Below are positions 63,526-64,000 of a DNA stretch of 64,000 bases, piece after piece. Each line of letters starts with the position of its first letter. The first letter of the stretch is position 1. A program made the translations under genes and the position numbers. This stretch comes from Cryptomeria japonica (taxonomy: Eukaryota > Streptophyta > Pinopsida > Cupressales > Cupressaceae), in NCBI RefSeq assembly GCF_030272615.1, contig NC_081414.1, positions 908,243,009-908,307,008 on the forward strand, given 5' to 3'. The notes beneath the pieces were generated by a model. The model ran no database searches and was not told where the DNA came from. It worked only from the letters and a program-made list of their open reading frames with translations.

Positions 63526-64000
63526 TAATTGATTTGTAATTGATTGTAATGATTCATATGATTATCTGTAATGAGTTGCAAAGATCTATGATGATCTATG
63601 TTGTAAGTCTTAGGGTTTTATAACCAACTAATTTGTAAAGGTTATTTATGTCGCTATAGTTGATGTTTGTTGTGTCGGTGGTTTTTGAGAAGAGTGTGAG
63701 AGATTTGCCAAGAGGGTAGAATATTTGGAGTAGAATTGGATCTGATCAAGCAAGTAGTTAAGTTCTATATCTAGATCATTCATTGTTGTTCCCTAACAGT
63801 TGTAGCAGTCAAAATCCCTTAACCGGGTAGGTCCTAACAAACCTTACATTGTAAATCCCTTAACCAAGTAATTAACATCTAAGTGTTAAATCCTTTTGCG
63901 AGGTTGATCCTAATAGGTCAAAGCTCCTAACTGGGTTAGGCTCCTAACAGGGCACATTCCGAAAGTGTTCACAATTTTTGTGGATGCCACTTCCCATCGT
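63526..64000 (+). repeat. LTR-like sequence, running out of the window
   Basis: CCCTTAACCGGGTAGGTCC and the repeated 'AATCC..TTAAC/AAC' phrasing resemble the middle of the Cop-C LTR (CCCTTAACTGGGTAGGCCC near 40658). Orientation follows that match. No end is visible. Confidence 0.5.

Overview
The window looks like nuclear DNA from a large, transposon-rich plant genome. I suspect a conifer or other gymnosperm, from the density of nested, decayed LTR retrotransposons, but no host gene is present to prove it. Nearly everything that codes is a broken mobile element. I found no intact host gene, tRNA, rRNA or CRISPR array.

Names used here. Copia-A is an old Ty1/copia element. Gyp-B1 and Gyp-B2 are sibling elements nested inside it. 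Cop-C is a non-autonomous element in the right half. Cop-D1 (inside Cop-C), Cop-D2 (minus strand, right end) and Cop-D3 (left edge) are members of another non-autonomous family. S1 and S2 are solo LTRs.

Layout. 1-238: edge of Cop-D3. 239-2003: LINE ORF2 C-terminus, resuming at 25543 beyond Copia-A. 2004-25537: Copia-A, flanked by the 5-bp duplication CAAAG and split by Gyp-B1 (4143-12452, duplication TGTTG) and Gyp-B2 (12780-21284, duplication CAATG). 25543-27640: rest of the LINE block, including an unexpected third reading frame. 27640-39967: AT-rich DNA with no supported gene, but with tandem duplications, microsatellites, a purine-rich repeat family and a possible SINE. 39968-55743: Cop-C, containing Cop-D1 (45384-51914) and S1 (52664-54401, duplication CATAC). 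56210-57112: S2 (duplication AGACC). 57113-59015: Ty3/gypsy gag remnant. 59016-60285: LTR debris. 60286-63136: truncated Cop-D2. 63137-64000: more Copia and LTR debris.

How the parts relate. Copia-A has a full but decayed gag-protease-integrase-RT-RNase H set. Gyp-B1/B2 carry a long gag-like protein with a retropepsin and a G-patch but no RT or integrase. Cop-C and Cop-D carry a coiled-coil/zinc-knuckle gag and a second long ORF (ORF2) with no pol, so they must have moved in trans. Part of that ORF2, marked by a conserved R-(V/L)-H-G ... V-T-G signature, also appears 3' of the LINE ORF2. This undescribed-looking domain, shared by several mobile contexts, is the most novel signal here. The second is an inverted repeat flanking the polypurine tract/3' LTR junction, conserved in three otherwise different families.
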